Source of the DNA: Marthasterias glacialis
Taxonomy: Eukaryota; Echinodermata; Asteroidea; Forcipulatida; Asteriidae
DNA length: 64,000 nt
NCBI GenBank assembly: GCA_911728455.2
Contig: OU452228.1
Span: 24,290,450-24,354,449 of the forward strand
Reading direction: 5' to 3'
The position numbers and the translations under genes are program-made. Shown piece by piece: positions 1 through 11,109 of the stretch. Under the pieces are notes generated by a model. It saw nothing but the letters and a program-made list of their open reading frames with translations. It was not told the origin of the DNA and searched no databases. How positions within the stretch are numbered: position 1 is the stretch's first letter; every line of letters starts with the position of its first letter.

Positions 1-1248
1 TGAGGTAAATGTACATCATATCTAAAATCCAAACAAAAGTTGTTCAGCTGTTGTTTTTACAACTCTTGATTTATGTGGTAATTATGTAGTTTCCCTATTT
101 GAGCAAAATCATCAAATTTGATGAAATCTTCATAATGGTCCGTTGGTGGAAACTGAACAACGGAAGAGAACTTACTCTTCCTACAACCAATGATGTATTA
201 TTGATTAATTTCTCAACATCTGTTGCCATCTACCATGTATAACACATGGTCGTCTAGATGTCTGATCCAATCTTGTCTCTGTGTAGACAAGCATTTTCCC
301 TTATTGGTGCAGGAAGGGTACAATGTGACAGGCAGTTATGATTAACTCACTGGCTATTCAGCTGTGTATTGTCATATGATTAGAAAATGCCTGTCAATAA
401 ATGCAGTCATGCATTCTGTGTTATTGGGTAACTAATTAAAGCCTGGGTAGGTGTTTTTTCCCCTGAATAGTTGCGTCGAGACTGTCGAGACTGTCAGCTG
501 TGATGGATTAGAGAAGCCATGGTAGACTGGAGCATACATGATTATGCACTTGGGAAGTTACCCACTGTTTATACACAATATTACCTCTTTGTAAATTTAC
601 CAATTGGAAACTTGAGAATCCAGTGCCGATGAGAAGAAGTGAAAAGTAACTACTATGTGGATGACAACATAGTCCAGTGAGGTTTTAAAGGTGTGTAACC
701 CAAAAGTTTTTCATTGATGCTGTGCATCACCTGTAGGGGGCAGTAGATTTCGGTAAGATAAATAACTCACTTCATCATCGCTTCACTCTCACTCTTTGTG
801 GAAATACTTAGACAGGCCTACAAAGGAGGATATTGACTTGCTTTTTTTGCAAGTCCATCTTAAATTTAGAAAAGCGTCATTGGCTATTCAAGGGCAAGCT
901 CTGCAGTATATACAGCAACAGAGTCCAGCATTCTCCTGAAGACGATCACAGCATACTGATCGAAACGTTGCGTTGTTAAACCATTGCGTCTATTGAGAAC
1001 CACTCATGGAGAGAGTGTCATGTACCTGGTATCTCCGCAAACCTCACTTGATTGCATTCCCATCATGCTAAGTTTCCAATCTTAAACTCTGGAGTGCTTG
1101 TGATGTAATAGGGATTACATGGTAGTTTCAGCATATACAGAAAAGTGGGATTTGTACAGCCTCAAATTCTCCCTTCAACAAAGAACTTGGCAAATTTTCG
1201 TCACCAGAGGGTTGATTGTTCATAACTAAGTTTCAGTCAAACTAAAAA

Positions 1249-2176
1249 ATGAATGACACCTTGGAATCAACAACTGCGGAATCTTCCTTATCAACCACAG
1301 ACATTCTGACCATCGTGGTGCTGGGACTGACCACTGTGCTGATCATCTCTCTCAACACAATCTGCTTGCTGGTCTTAAACCGAGTCCAAAATATTGAGGA
1401 CACTATGAAAGTATTCCTGAGATCCCTCATGATCTCCGATCTCATAGTCGGAATCTTCCCAGGAATTCCAACATTGGTTCTGATGATCACAAAGACCTGG
1501 CTGTTTGGTGAGTTCCTCTGCACCATTCATGCCTTTTTCAGTCATCTCACCCATGGGACGAGCATGTACTCAATACTGCTACTCACCGTGGATCGGTATT
1601 ATTATATTCATCAGGTACTCGTTGCAGTACCATACCATGGTCACTGTCCGACGAGCTCGATTCATGGTTTGTTTCACCTGGATAAGTTTGTTTATGCTGA
1701 TTTTCCTACATGGATTTTTGGTTGACTGGTCGTACACGGTGGTTGACCCAATCTTACGCTGCGGCTGGAGCGTTCGTCATCAAGTGTCGTATAACTACAT
1801 CACTATGGGGCTCATACTGCTTCCACTGGTCATCATGTTAGGTCTTTACGTTCACATCTTTATTCTTGCTCATCAGCACAGTCGACACATCTCGAATCAA
1901 GTCAACGCGGTTTCGGCCAAGATTGCGCGACCGCCCGGAATCAACGTTAAATCTATAAAAACTGTTTCAATCATCACAGTATCACTGATCATCGGCCTCG
2001 TCCCTGGAGCTTTCATCACGATGAGTGTAGAGGATAGTACCGATAAATTTGATCCCAAAATTTTCATCGCTTACGTGTTACTCCTGTCAAACAGCTGGCT
2101 CAATGTGATTATTTATTTCTTCAGGAATAAGGAGTTAAGACAAGAGACTTGTCGGATGTTTTCTCTCTGCCGATGA
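1249..2176 (+). pseudogene. Class A (rhodopsin-like) GPCR, single exon, interrupted by one frameshift
   Basis: Two overlapping frames together make one seven-helix receptor of about 308 aa. The first frame, from ATG 1249, gives TM1 with its Asn, TM2 with SLMISDL (conserved Asp), the TM3 Cys and the TVDRYYYI end of TM3. The second frame runs to the TGA at 2174-2176 and gives TM4 with its Trp, an ECL2 Cys (RCGW), TM5 with Pro, TM6 with GLVPG in place of CWxP, and TM7 ending N-V-I-I-Y in place of NPxxY. The frame changes inside the TAT/ATT-rich stretch at about 1597-1612, right after DRY, with a net extra 1 (or 4) nt. Everything else is well conserved, so this is either a young pseudogene or an assembly or polymorphic indel. 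It resembles amine/melatonin-like orphan receptors; the ligand is unknown. It lies on the strand opposite PRMT9. Confidence 0.8.
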
Positions 2177-2227
2177 TAATTCTAACTGGTTAGTTGACTT
2201 TAAATAACACCCAAGTAGATCTTTATC

Positions 2228-2535
2228 TTACATGTTATAAAGATGGTCACGAAAGAAAGTTTTCCATTTTTTCTTGCTTGAAATGTTATAGTTTTTGAGA
2301 AATGAGTAAAACAATTAGTTCAGTTATGATCTCGCGAGTCCAGAACCCAATGTTTGAAAACAGCAAAAACATTTTATGGGGGTTTTTCACAATTTTTTTG
2401 TGACTTCGATGTCTGATTGAGATTAAACTTTCACAGATTTGTTAGGCCTATGTCATGTATGTTGGGTCACATAAAGTGCAGATACTAGTCTTTGACATTT
2501 ACCGATGTTGTCCACATGCTCTGAACTCCCCTAAC
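2228..2535 (+). repeat. Dispersed about 340-bp element, family A (TCTCGCGAG core)
   Basis: This stretch shares its order of words (tacatggtataaagatggtc, tagtttttgagaaat, TCTCGCGAG, ttcacaggtttgtta, gggtcacataaagtgcag) with copies at about 5487, 16968, 46872, 56735 and 62055. The core palindrome is at 2330-2338. No coding potential was seen. Confidence 0.75.
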
Positions 2536-2599
2536 TGTAAAAAAAGCTACCAGAGTGTATTTATAAAACAACATTTTATAAATGTCAAAAACTGATTTC

Positions 2600-3400
2600 A
2601 GACCCCAGACCAAGCTAAAATGATATGCAGTTGTATCTTTCATTCAAACCTTTGCAGCAAGCTGTTGATGACAACTTTGCCTGTGTTGATGCATGTATAA
2701 GCGAGATCAGAAGGTGGATGAAAGCGAATTTTCTCAAATTAAATGATGAAAAAAACAGAAGTCATACTTATAGGGTCATAAACAACATCCGGACAAGATC
2801 ACGGTTCACCACATTACTATAAGAGGCTCAAGTGTTACCCAAGTCAAACACGTTCACAATCTAGGCGTCATAATGGATTCCACAAGGTCTTTTCACCCAT
2901 AAATATCACATATTTCACAAACGACAGCAAACAATCTCAGAAATCTCATTAAAATTTGTAAAATATCTCTTCAAACAAGTAACAGATTATTTGGTACATG
3001 CTTTCATTACTTCTCGCTTTGGCATGTGTAACTCTCCCCTCTTTGGTATTCATCAACAACGATTGAACAAACTCCAACGTAGACAAAATACTTCAGTACA
3101 CCTTAATACATGCACCAGGCATTCTTCACACCTAACTTCCATTCTGCAACACCTCTACTGGCTTCCAATTCAATTTAGAATTATGTACAAACTCATGCTT
3201 TTCACTTATTTCTGCCCAGTATTTATTCACCCTACTGGGTCCCAATCATTCCAGTCGTTCTGGTCTCTGGTCTGCAAATCAACAACTTCTTGCTGTACCG
3301 AGATCAGAACGATTTTTTTTTTGGAGGGGGGATCTTTTCTTATAGCAGCCCCTGTTCTGTGGAATAGTCTCCCAATAAACATTTGATCTGGCACAACTCA
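2600..3400 (+). mobile_element. Degenerate L2/CR1-type non-LTR retrotransposon, reverse transcriptase C-terminal fragment
   Basis: Broken plus-strand frames read as the tail of a LINE reverse transcriptase. At 2625-2770 there is a segment like DDxxACVDACISEIRRWMKANFLKLNDEK. At about 2825-2990 a RGSSVTQVKHVHNLGVIMDS-like thumb segment follows. At 2991-3250 comes VHAFITSRFGMCNSPLFG...LNKLQRRQN...LYWLPIQFRIMYKLMLFTY. These blocks are in the order expected of the L2/CR1/Rex group. Frameshifts and stops separate them, and neither the endonuclease nor the catalytic part is present, so this is a dead 5'-truncated copy. It probably lies in a PRMT9 intron. Confidence 0.75.
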
Positions 3401-3609
3401 GCTCATTCAAAATGGCTCCCAAAACTCACTACTACAATTTAGCCTACAATACCAAAGCATAATTTCTCCTGCTTGTCAAAGTGTATGTATGTAGTACATT
3501 TGTTTTTGGTAATTTGTTTTTCTTTTGTAACGCCATGACCGACTTTTATTAGGTGGATGTGTGCACATTATAAGCATTCATTATTATGATCAAATTGATA
3601 AATAAATAC

Positions 3610-6600
3610 CTGTGGATTATTGAAGTCTACCTCTAACACTCTGATTGCTGGCGTCAGTGCCTGGTAACCCAATGGAAGGCGCTGAAGTCTCTCTGATGTG
3701 TAAGGTTCCTGCTTGTCATTGATGTTCAGTGGCTGGTACTCTGCTGACGTTTCTTGAATGGCACCAAGGTTTGCTACATCCAGGTTGCATATCTTATCTT
3801 GTAAGAATCTGGAGTTACACAAGAATATCTAAATGATGTATGCGACACCACATCATGACAAAATCAGGCACTTCTAGGAAACAGTGAAATTGCGTTAAAA
3901 ATGAAGACAAGCGAAACATCAGCCATTATATCAATGTGATGTGATGACTTAAACAACCATCTACCAGAAGCTCAAAAATATGCCAAAACAATTTTATGAA
4001 ATTCATACAAATTGTATTAAGGACCTGAGCTGATGAATTGTACTTAGGACTTAAGATTCTGCACAACATTTTCACTCTGATTTTGCATACAAAGCCCACT
4101 GTTTAGGCTCTGCAGCTCTAAATTTATCAAAACCAAAGGATGCATAACATTAAAGCAGTTTGGAAGTAGGCATGTAGGCATGTAGGGGCACCCTCGGCAG
4201 CCAGCCACTTCAGCCCATATGACCACAGTGGACAGCCAGAGATTGAAAGTGTTTGATTTTTCCAGAGGAGAAAAACCCTTATGGCACAACAGAGAAACAA
4301 CGCAAAACTCTGCTCACATATGGCCTTATCCGGGAATCGAACCAGGGCCACATGGGTAAGAGGCAAGTGCTTGCCATGCCAATCAGCTGGGATAAAGAAT
4401 ATAATTTTGGCTTTCACCTTTACACAGAAGTGTGATAAACACTGTACGCAGTTTTTTCCAAGTCCAGCAGAAAAAAAAAATCACAGGTCACTACTGTGGT
4501 GAGAATCAAACCATGACCCCCCGCCTTCTAGAGCAGGCTTGATGGTCAAGGGCATGCTCTGTGGTCTATCAGTAAGACATCTGCTCTAGAATGTGAGGGT
4601 CATCAAAACCCACCCGTGTAGCCTGTGGATGTTTGTCCCGCAGGACTTAGAGAGCATTGACTATACAAAATGATATTCTTATTATCGACCTTTCTTTTGT
4701 TTACAAACATTGACCATCGTTTTGTATGGGAGGCCTTGAGTATCACAAATGTACAAACTGGCTTGGTGAAAATTTGCCATTTTTAGTGAAAAAAAAAAAA
4801 AAAGATTTTTTTTTATGAAGTATACTTAAGTTTACTTTTTGTTTTGGATGGTAAATTTCATTTCTCAGTAAGTTCGGTTTTAGTTTGATAGCATTATTGG
4901 TCAAAAAATAAACTGGTTTTTTTTGCAGTAAAGGCAGACCATACTTATGCCAGCCTAGGTTGGCAAAACACATGGCTGTGACATTGCAAAAGAAAGGTCT
5001 ATTGTTGTTATTATTATTATTATTCACCTGTTATGCTTTCGGATGTGTTTACACTGGATAACTTGAGCGTAGATAACTGCTCTTGATGGAATCACTTTGC
5101 CATAACAACCAACACTCTGTAAGAAATGGAACATTTACTTGTAGACTACAGTTAAATTAGTTAAAACATAAATCCGGTATATTTGTTCAACCTTGATAAC
5201 AAAACCTGGAGGATGCAAAAGATAATGTATTTTCAGACACCCAGCAGAAGGTTGCAATCAGTTTAACCCTAATCAACCCCAACCCATCACAAACCAACTG
5301 CATGTTTTATTTGATTCTGTTGGACTGAGGACTGCACCAGTAAACTTGTCATGGGGTCAGGCATACCACTATCATCAGAGTCCAATGGTTTGGATGTTGA
5401 GATGCCATATGGTGTTGGATTTTGTTAGAGTGAGGAAGGATCCCATTAAATCACTCAAGGGAGCTTGGGTTATTGAAGGGTGTGTACAACATTGGTAAGG
5501 TTGAACAAATAGATGTTCACAGATTTCCACATAACTTACATGGTATAAAGATGGTCATGGTGGAAAACTGCCTAATATTTTTGCCTGAAATGCTATAGTT
5601 TTTGAGAAATTAGTAAAATAGTTTTGATCTCGCGAGACCAAAACTCAATGTTTGAAAACAGTTAACACATATTACAGGTTTTTTTTCACTATTTTCTTGT
5701 GACTCTAATGACTGATTGAGCTAAAATTTCACAGGTTTGTTATTTCATGTATATGATGGGTCACACAAAGTGCAGCTACTGGTCTTTGACAATTACCAAT
5801 GTTGTTCATGTGCTTTAATGTCCTGTAGTCCTTCTCATAGTTTTGCTTCAATTTGATGGCTTTATTAATGCGATCCCAAGTCATCCACTCTTAGCATACA
5901 ATGAGGGCAGGTGCGGCCAATTGATCCGAATACAAACATTATGGCATTGAAGTTGAATAATATCAAAAAGTAAGTTGATGGATTTGGGATAGCTTCCGGC
6001 CAAAACACTAACAAGAGAGTTATGAGACAAGAATAAAATACTGATCTTCTGAAAATACATTTTGTGTGTACCTGAGTTTCTGAGGTCTTTGGGGGAAGTA
6101 ATAAATGTTGCCAGGCATGCTGGAGGGTAGCAATGACGCCTTCTCCAAACAGTCCAGCGTCAAAGATTTCAGTAACCACAAGGGAGACTCTGATAAAAAA
6201 AAAAAAATAAAAAAAAAAAATTGTAAGTAGTTCACATTCAGTTGAGACATCAAATGTTTTATAATTTTTTGGAAAAAACAATACATGTGGACACACAAAC
6301 AATCCCCTTCTTAACTAAATGTTGTTGTTTTTTGCATTTCAATTGCAACTGGAATCAAGAGGATTTCTTTTTTAGAACCAAGCTTAGGGACTTCTTGTTT
6401 TCAGCAAGATGTAAATTATTAAAACCTCTGTGCTCATGATTCTTAAGACCAAGTACAATTGGTAACTATGTTAAAAGAAATAACAAGTTCCACTCCGAAT
6501 GATTACAGTATCATCACCACACTCAGACTATTAGGGAATGTTGAGGCACACACACCATCCTTATGAAGAGAAAAGAGCTGTCCCGTCCCAACTTCAGAAA

Positions 6601-9600
6601 TGCACCAAATGCTTTATTGGACTCCAATATCTTTTAACAAATGGTGGTCCTACAGTATTACATAAACAATTAGGGTATATTATCGAGCACATACTAACCC
6701 CGCATAATTGGCGAATTTCAGCTTAATTTCCAGTACTACACGTCCTCTTTGTTTGGGTGAATCAAAGCGTTGTTCCGGACGAGTTCACATGATTGTTTTG
6801 ACAGCGTACTAAATAGTTTGCCATGGCTCAACAACTCCAATAATGACTTTTGGGTAATGCTGTTAGTTCATACTTGTACTTTCACCATCCCTCAGTCCAA
6901 ATTGGCAAGTCAGTCAATAATTAGCAACATAGCGCTGTACAATATCTCTGGCAAAACATATATCTTTTTTTTTCTTCGATTGTTTCCATTGAAGTCGGAA
7001 ATTTTCAAGGGTTCGTTGTACGGTCAGTGAACGATTTCCCTTGTAAATCATAGCAAATGACAAAAAATGTATCAGTTGCTACTTATTAATCTTTATATTT
7101 GCTACTCAATATTTGCTACTCAAAATCGCTGGATAAAATTGTTCCCTGATGGTGTGTTTATTAAATCAAAATTTATTCTTCAAAAACAACAATGGCGTAA
7201 TTCCACTATCCAGTCTTATTCATACCTGTTTGGAATGTCCTCTGGCACTGACATGTCTGTCGATGATTTATTCTGAAGGTGGATCTTATCTTGCATCTGA
7301 TTGGCTGCTAAGACATCATGTGACAGCCTCACCATTTCCTTTGATTCTTCACATGCAAAGACCGACTTGGCCCCTGACTTCACTGCAAACATACTGTGAC
7401 AAGAACAAAACAAATGTGTGGTCATCAAAATTAAAAAACTTCAAAAATACTTTAATAATTAGAGCTGAATAGCTGTTTTATATTGAACAGATTATTCAGT
7501 TTTCAATAAAACAATAATTTTAAAAATACGCACACTATGCAGTTCTTATATAGCGCTTCATCACACCCGAGGGCGTCTCAAAGCGCTCAGTATTTTTTTT
7601 TACAAGGTATGTGGAGCTATGTTTGAATTATGTTTGACCCCTTTATTTACATAACACCTTGTAATGGTTTACAAGGTGCTGTGGCGCAATCTGCAGCCAA
7701 CCATACCAGAAAACACCAGGGCAAACCCCTACTTAATGATAAATTTACTGGGTTCTTTTACGTGTATTACACAGCACAGGAAGGATGAAGCAATAATGGT
7801 TAAGTGTCTTGCTTAAGGACACAAGTGTTACGACCGGGACTCGAACCCACACTCTGCTGATCAGAAACACCAGAGCTTGAGTCCAGTGCACTTGACCCCT
7901 CGGCTCGGCCACAACACCCAACCAACATGCGAAGATTTAATCAAAACACCTGGGTGATCCCATTTTAGTAAATAAGCAACTGTGGCTTTGGAGGTCTTTA
8001 AACGCCATTTTCTCAACTTTGGTACTAGGTACTATTACACTGTAGACGCTAATACTGATCAAACTGATTCATTTTCCCATGATATGCTAATTACATTCAC
8101 GCATGAATTTTCTTTCTAAGAAAAGAAGAATCAGGGATAAGAGTAAATAGACAAAAGGAAACTGTGATCTAAATGTTAAGAGATATGTTCAAATGATGCA
8201 ATTTCCACCTTTTGGTAACCCCTGGAGTTATAAATTCAATGAGCTTTTAGGAATAGTATCCTCAGTGTTAGAGAAGTAGATCAAACAGCAGGATTTATTT
8301 ACTTCACAGAACACTGCAGCTACTTTGTTCACCAGCAGCTGATTTCACAAAACTTTAAGTAACTGCGTAAGTCCACTTGCGCCACATTTTATTGTGCAAG
8401 TGGCCTAACTTATGCACTAAATGTTGCGCAAGTAGACTGACGCAGTTGCTTAAAGTTTTGTGATATCTGCTGCTGGCAGACATAAAATGTCTGATTTCAG
8501 GTAAAAGTCTGAAAGTTCTCATCCCTGAAGATTTGAGTCGTTAAATAATAATTATTTCATCAACTCAAGTTCAGTAGTTTACAGAATGTGGGTTCGAACC
8601 CTGGCCTGGCCAGTTGCAACACTTGTGTTCTTGAGCAAGACACTTTACCATAATTGCTTTGTCCTTCTGATGGGACGTTAAGCCATAGGTCCTGTGTACT
8701 AGGATGGGTAGTGCATGTAAAAAAAACCAGAACACTTATCGTGGAAGAGTAGGGATTTACCCCAGTGTTTCTGGTTCAGATAGCAAACACCCTATAATCT
8801 ACATGTTTTTTGAGGCAAGGCCTTGGTTTTATCAGCAATTTAAAAAATAATAATAATAATAATAGAAAGAATTAAATTCAAAATAAAATTAAGTCAATAT
8901 TAACACTTTACCTAAGAATTCCCGTCCCAGACCCAATATCTAAGACAGTATCGTGTCCTTGTGCGATGGCCTTGGTGATGGCAGTCTGATAACACGTATT
9001 CCTCTTCTTATCATTCAGCATGGGAAAATGCCATCCTTTGACAGGTGAACAGACTACATTAGCCAGGTTTTTCTGAGCTTTGGTATAGCCTGGGTCAATG
9101 TCCAGAGCCAGACGAAAACAGGTAGCTGCTTCTTCGTGTTGACCGAGCCTGTTTTGCAAAAAATAGTGAAGGGAACCAGTCACAAACAATGTAAATTATA
9201 CGGTGTTTTGGCTGGTAATCAATTTTTTGTATTAGCCGTGTTTTCCTTCAAAGGAAAAACTCGGGGAACCAGTCACAAACTATGTAAATTACATGGTACT
9301 TTGGCTGATAACCTGTTGCTGCATTTGCTGCTAAGCAATTATTGTGGGCGTGTCCTCAGCAGCTTTTTGAAATTGGGCAATTTTGTTGGGAATAGTGATC
9401 TTCCTGAATTGAAAGCTTGGTTAAATCTCAACTATTAATAATTCATTGCAAATTAACTTATAGGCCTAATGAGCCACAGAGATATTATGACCAAACTGAA
9501 ATACAAAGCTATACTACAGTTCACAAACCATGCGCAGTCAAATATGTGGCTCTACAACTGATGAAGCCACAACCAACTTTGTAACACTACAGGTTTAATA

Positions 9601-10358
9601 CAGGAAGCCACAATCATGAATATAGTAAGAAGGGGTTTAGTGTGCGAGGTAGGGGATGGGTGTGAGGGTTAGGATTGGGGTAGGAGTTAGGGTTGGACTG
9701 TTGGTTGCTAGGGTAGAGGTTGATTGCGAGGGTAGGGTTAGGTTTGAGGGTATAGGAAATGGATACGAAGGTAAGGATTGTGTGTAAGGGTAGTAAGTTT
9801 GGGGTTTGACTAGAAGGGGGTGTGAGGGTAGGGGATGGGTGTGGGTTGGGTAATGGGTGAGCACTCGGAACGAGTGGGTGAGGGTTGGGAATGATTGCAA
9901 TAAGACCATATAAGGCTCTACACATGCACACTTGAATCACAATTTCACGTTTAGGTTTAGCTTCAATCATAAGTCAAGATGCATAAATGCCTCAGGCCAG
10001 GATAAGAAGCAAGCGATAGATATCTCACCTCTCCTCACCTGAAATAGAATGCTCCCATGTTGTTGTGTATTTCTGCATTATCAGGCCACAGTCTCAGAGA
10101 CATCTCAAAGCACCACAGGGCATCCTCTCTGCTCCCTCCTCCCGCCTCCAGACAATCCGCCCACTGATGGAGAACTGTGCCGAAGTCATCCCTGATGCGA
10201 TCCTTGCATCCGGGATCGGCTTGGAGTAGGAAGAGATACCCTCTGAAGGCCTGGCCGAGATCGCCGGTGGCTAGGCTGGTGTCGATCATTGACAAGACTT
10301 GATCCGTGGTGGGAAAGTCTTGGGAGAACTCCTGGGGATCACTCTGCATATCATCCAT
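3610..10358 (-). CDS. PRMT9: Protein arginine N-methyltransferase 9, N-terminal six coding exons (3' part beyond window)
   Basis: Exons in transcript order: 10039-10358, 8912-9148, 7226-7393, 6072-6189, 5028-5116, 3610-3808. All have GT/AG borders (minus strand) and the frame is kept (phases 2,2,2,0,2,0), giving about 377 aa of an expected 800 or more. The start is ATG at 10358-10356 (MDDMQSD). Residues about 70-155 are TPR-like ([39 protein letters not shown]). WHFPMLND...R precedes SAM motif [12 protein letters not shown] (175-185), the acidic residues CEE (200-202) and the double-E loop [12 protein letters not shown] (248-259). EPYTSERL...DFNN in exon 6 also matches the family. In vertebrates PRMT9 makes symmetric dimethylarginine on SF3B2, a splicing factor; that role here is inferred. 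The THW loop and second methyltransferase half must lie left of this window. It is divergent from NDUFC2. Confidence 0.9.
3809..5027. repeat. PRMT9 intron 5: tRNA-derived SINE fragments and a foldback element
   Basis: At 4241-4438 there is a minus-oriented SINE head: its reverse complement reads as a tRNA-like segment with GCATGGCAAGCACTTGCCTC and a B-box GGTTCGATTCCCGG. A second, diverged tRNA-like head follows at about 4440-4665 (agacatctgctctagaat). At 4683-5004 lies a member of the TIR family GACCTTTCTTTTG...AAAGAAAGGTCTATTG, containing A-rich runs; other copies are at 41255 and 53690. An ATT microsatellite abuts the exon 5 donor (5007-5024). Confidence 0.6.
5117..6071. repeat. PRMT9 intron 4: family A element copy
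   Basis: A well-preserved family A copy runs from about 5487 (acaacattggtaaggttg) to 5830. It has a perfect TCTCGCGAGA palindrome at 5628-5637. Nothing else was recognised in the intron. Confidence 0.7.
6190..7225. other. PRMT9 intron 3, no recognised feature
   Basis: AT-rich sequence with a long A-run next to the exon 4 acceptor (6193-6222), which is a T-rich polypyrimidine tract on the coding strand. Small open frames here have no protein-like composition. Confidence 0.5.
7545..7917 (-). mobile_element. tRNA-derived SINE, family 1, minus orientation (PRMT9 intron 2)
   Basis: Read on the minus strand it starts with a tRNA-like head (GGCCGAG A-box region near 7903, B-box GGGTTCGAGTCCCGG near 7833-7850), continues with the family 1 body (ttaagtgtcttgcttaaggac; cccaccag-type segments) and ends near ttatatagcgcttcatcaca at 7548. 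The same arrangement occurs at 25828-26190. The head is too diverged to be a functional tRNA gene. Confidence 0.7.
8332..8476. mobile_element. Foldback (MITE-like) element, about 145 bp, PRMT9 intron 2
   Basis: A near-perfect inverted repeat. The left arm starts CCAGCAGCTGATTTCACAAA and the right arm is its reverse complement with few changes (TTTGTGATATCTGCTGCTGG). The arms extend about 60-70 bp each, through ACTTTAAGNAACTGCGT and GCGCAAG, so almost the whole element is one hairpin. Confidence 0.75.
8577..8858 (+). mobile_element. tRNA-derived SINE, family 1, 5'-truncated, with (AAT)n tail
   Basis: It starts inside the tRNA head at GTGGGTTCGAACCCTGG (B-box) and follows the same body as the full copy at 34455-34829 (ttgagcaagacactttacca, cttatcgtggaagagtaggg, gtttctggttc). 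It ends in an AAT microsatellite at about 8843-8863. Confidence 0.75.
9160..9340 (+). repeat. Tandem fragments of the family B repeat at the exon 2 acceptor of PRMT9
   Basis: Two partial copies of ggaaccagtcacaaac...aattacatggtNtttggctgNtaa occur at 9172-9220 and 9262-9320. The same words occur in family B elements at 32821, 54904 and 55228. The first copy begins only about 20 bp from the splice acceptor. Confidence 0.55.
9636..9900 (+). repeat. G-rich, TTAGGG-like degenerate tract, PRMT9 intron 1
   Basis: About 260 bp of strongly strand-biased sequence made of variants such as gggttaggattgggg, gagttagggttgg, agggtagggttagg and gtgagggtagggg. The plus strand is G/T-rich and nearly free of C. 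It resembles a decayed (TTAGGG)n or GGGTNNG array with G-quadruplex potential. The two minus-strand frames through it (P/S/T/L only) are artefacts. Confidence 0.7.
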
Positions 10359-11109
10359 TATGGCTAGAATTATATCAACGTAAAAACGACTCAATCCAAG
10401 ATCCTTACATGAATTTTCTTGATGGCATTTTTGTTTTTTACAATTATGAATTGAATCATACTGAATCACTTTTTTCTGAAAATTTTTTAAAAATAGATAA
10501 TAGAAATCTAGGAAATGTAATTAGGCCCAATTGGAGTTTAATACAAAGTAAACAATACTGCACTAGGCCTGACATATAATGACGGAGGGAACAGAGACAA
10601 TGCCTCTGATCATTGCCTTGTCCTTGGTGCCCTTGAAAAGTTCCAAAAGAAATGTACAATTTCCTATAGATTAGAGGTGTCCTTAATTAACAAGAAGAAA
10701 ATGCCTTGATGCCCTTCCCTTTCAAGTTTCAAATCAGTCACTGGCACCATGCTGGCACTCAAGTACAAAAAGGACAAATGACAATGTCAATGATGAAAGT
10801 ACTATTTAAATTTAAACAAAATTACCATGGACCGAATTGACAATGGTATTTAAAAATAATAGCATACGTTATTTAAATTTCACCGTTATTGTTATCTGGA
10901 ATGTTGAATGGTACATGACAATGTAACAACATTAATTATTAAGAAAGAACAATCACACATTCACAACTTACAAATCTGCCGGTCTCCGCTGTATACCGCC
11001 CTCACTCATCAATTCCTTGCCAACCCAAAGGTCTGGTTTCTAGGCACACATTCGATTAAAAGGAAAGGCTGTGCGTCAGAGACCACACTACTATGTAATT
11101 TCGAGCAAA
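10359..11109. promoter_or_regulatory. Divergent promoter region between PRMT9 and NDUFC2
   Basis: The start codons of PRMT9 (minus) and NDUFC2 (plus) are 751 bp apart and point away from each other, so both promoters must lie here. A possible 3' splice site for a PRMT9 5' UTR intron (TTCTAG) lies just upstream of the ATG, at about 10368-10373. No TATA box, CRE or CCAAT was confidently identified. Transcription start sites cannot be placed by eye. Confidence 0.55.

Noticed and set aside
1614-1626. GTACTCGTTGCAG as a mini-intron restoring the GPCR frame
   Set aside because: Thirteen bases is below any functional spliceosomal intron, and removing it deletes conserved second-loop residues.
9614-9970. 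Proline/leucine-rich minus frames of 90-118 codons
   Set aside because: Composition follows directly from the C-rich strand of the degenerate TTAGGG-like tract.
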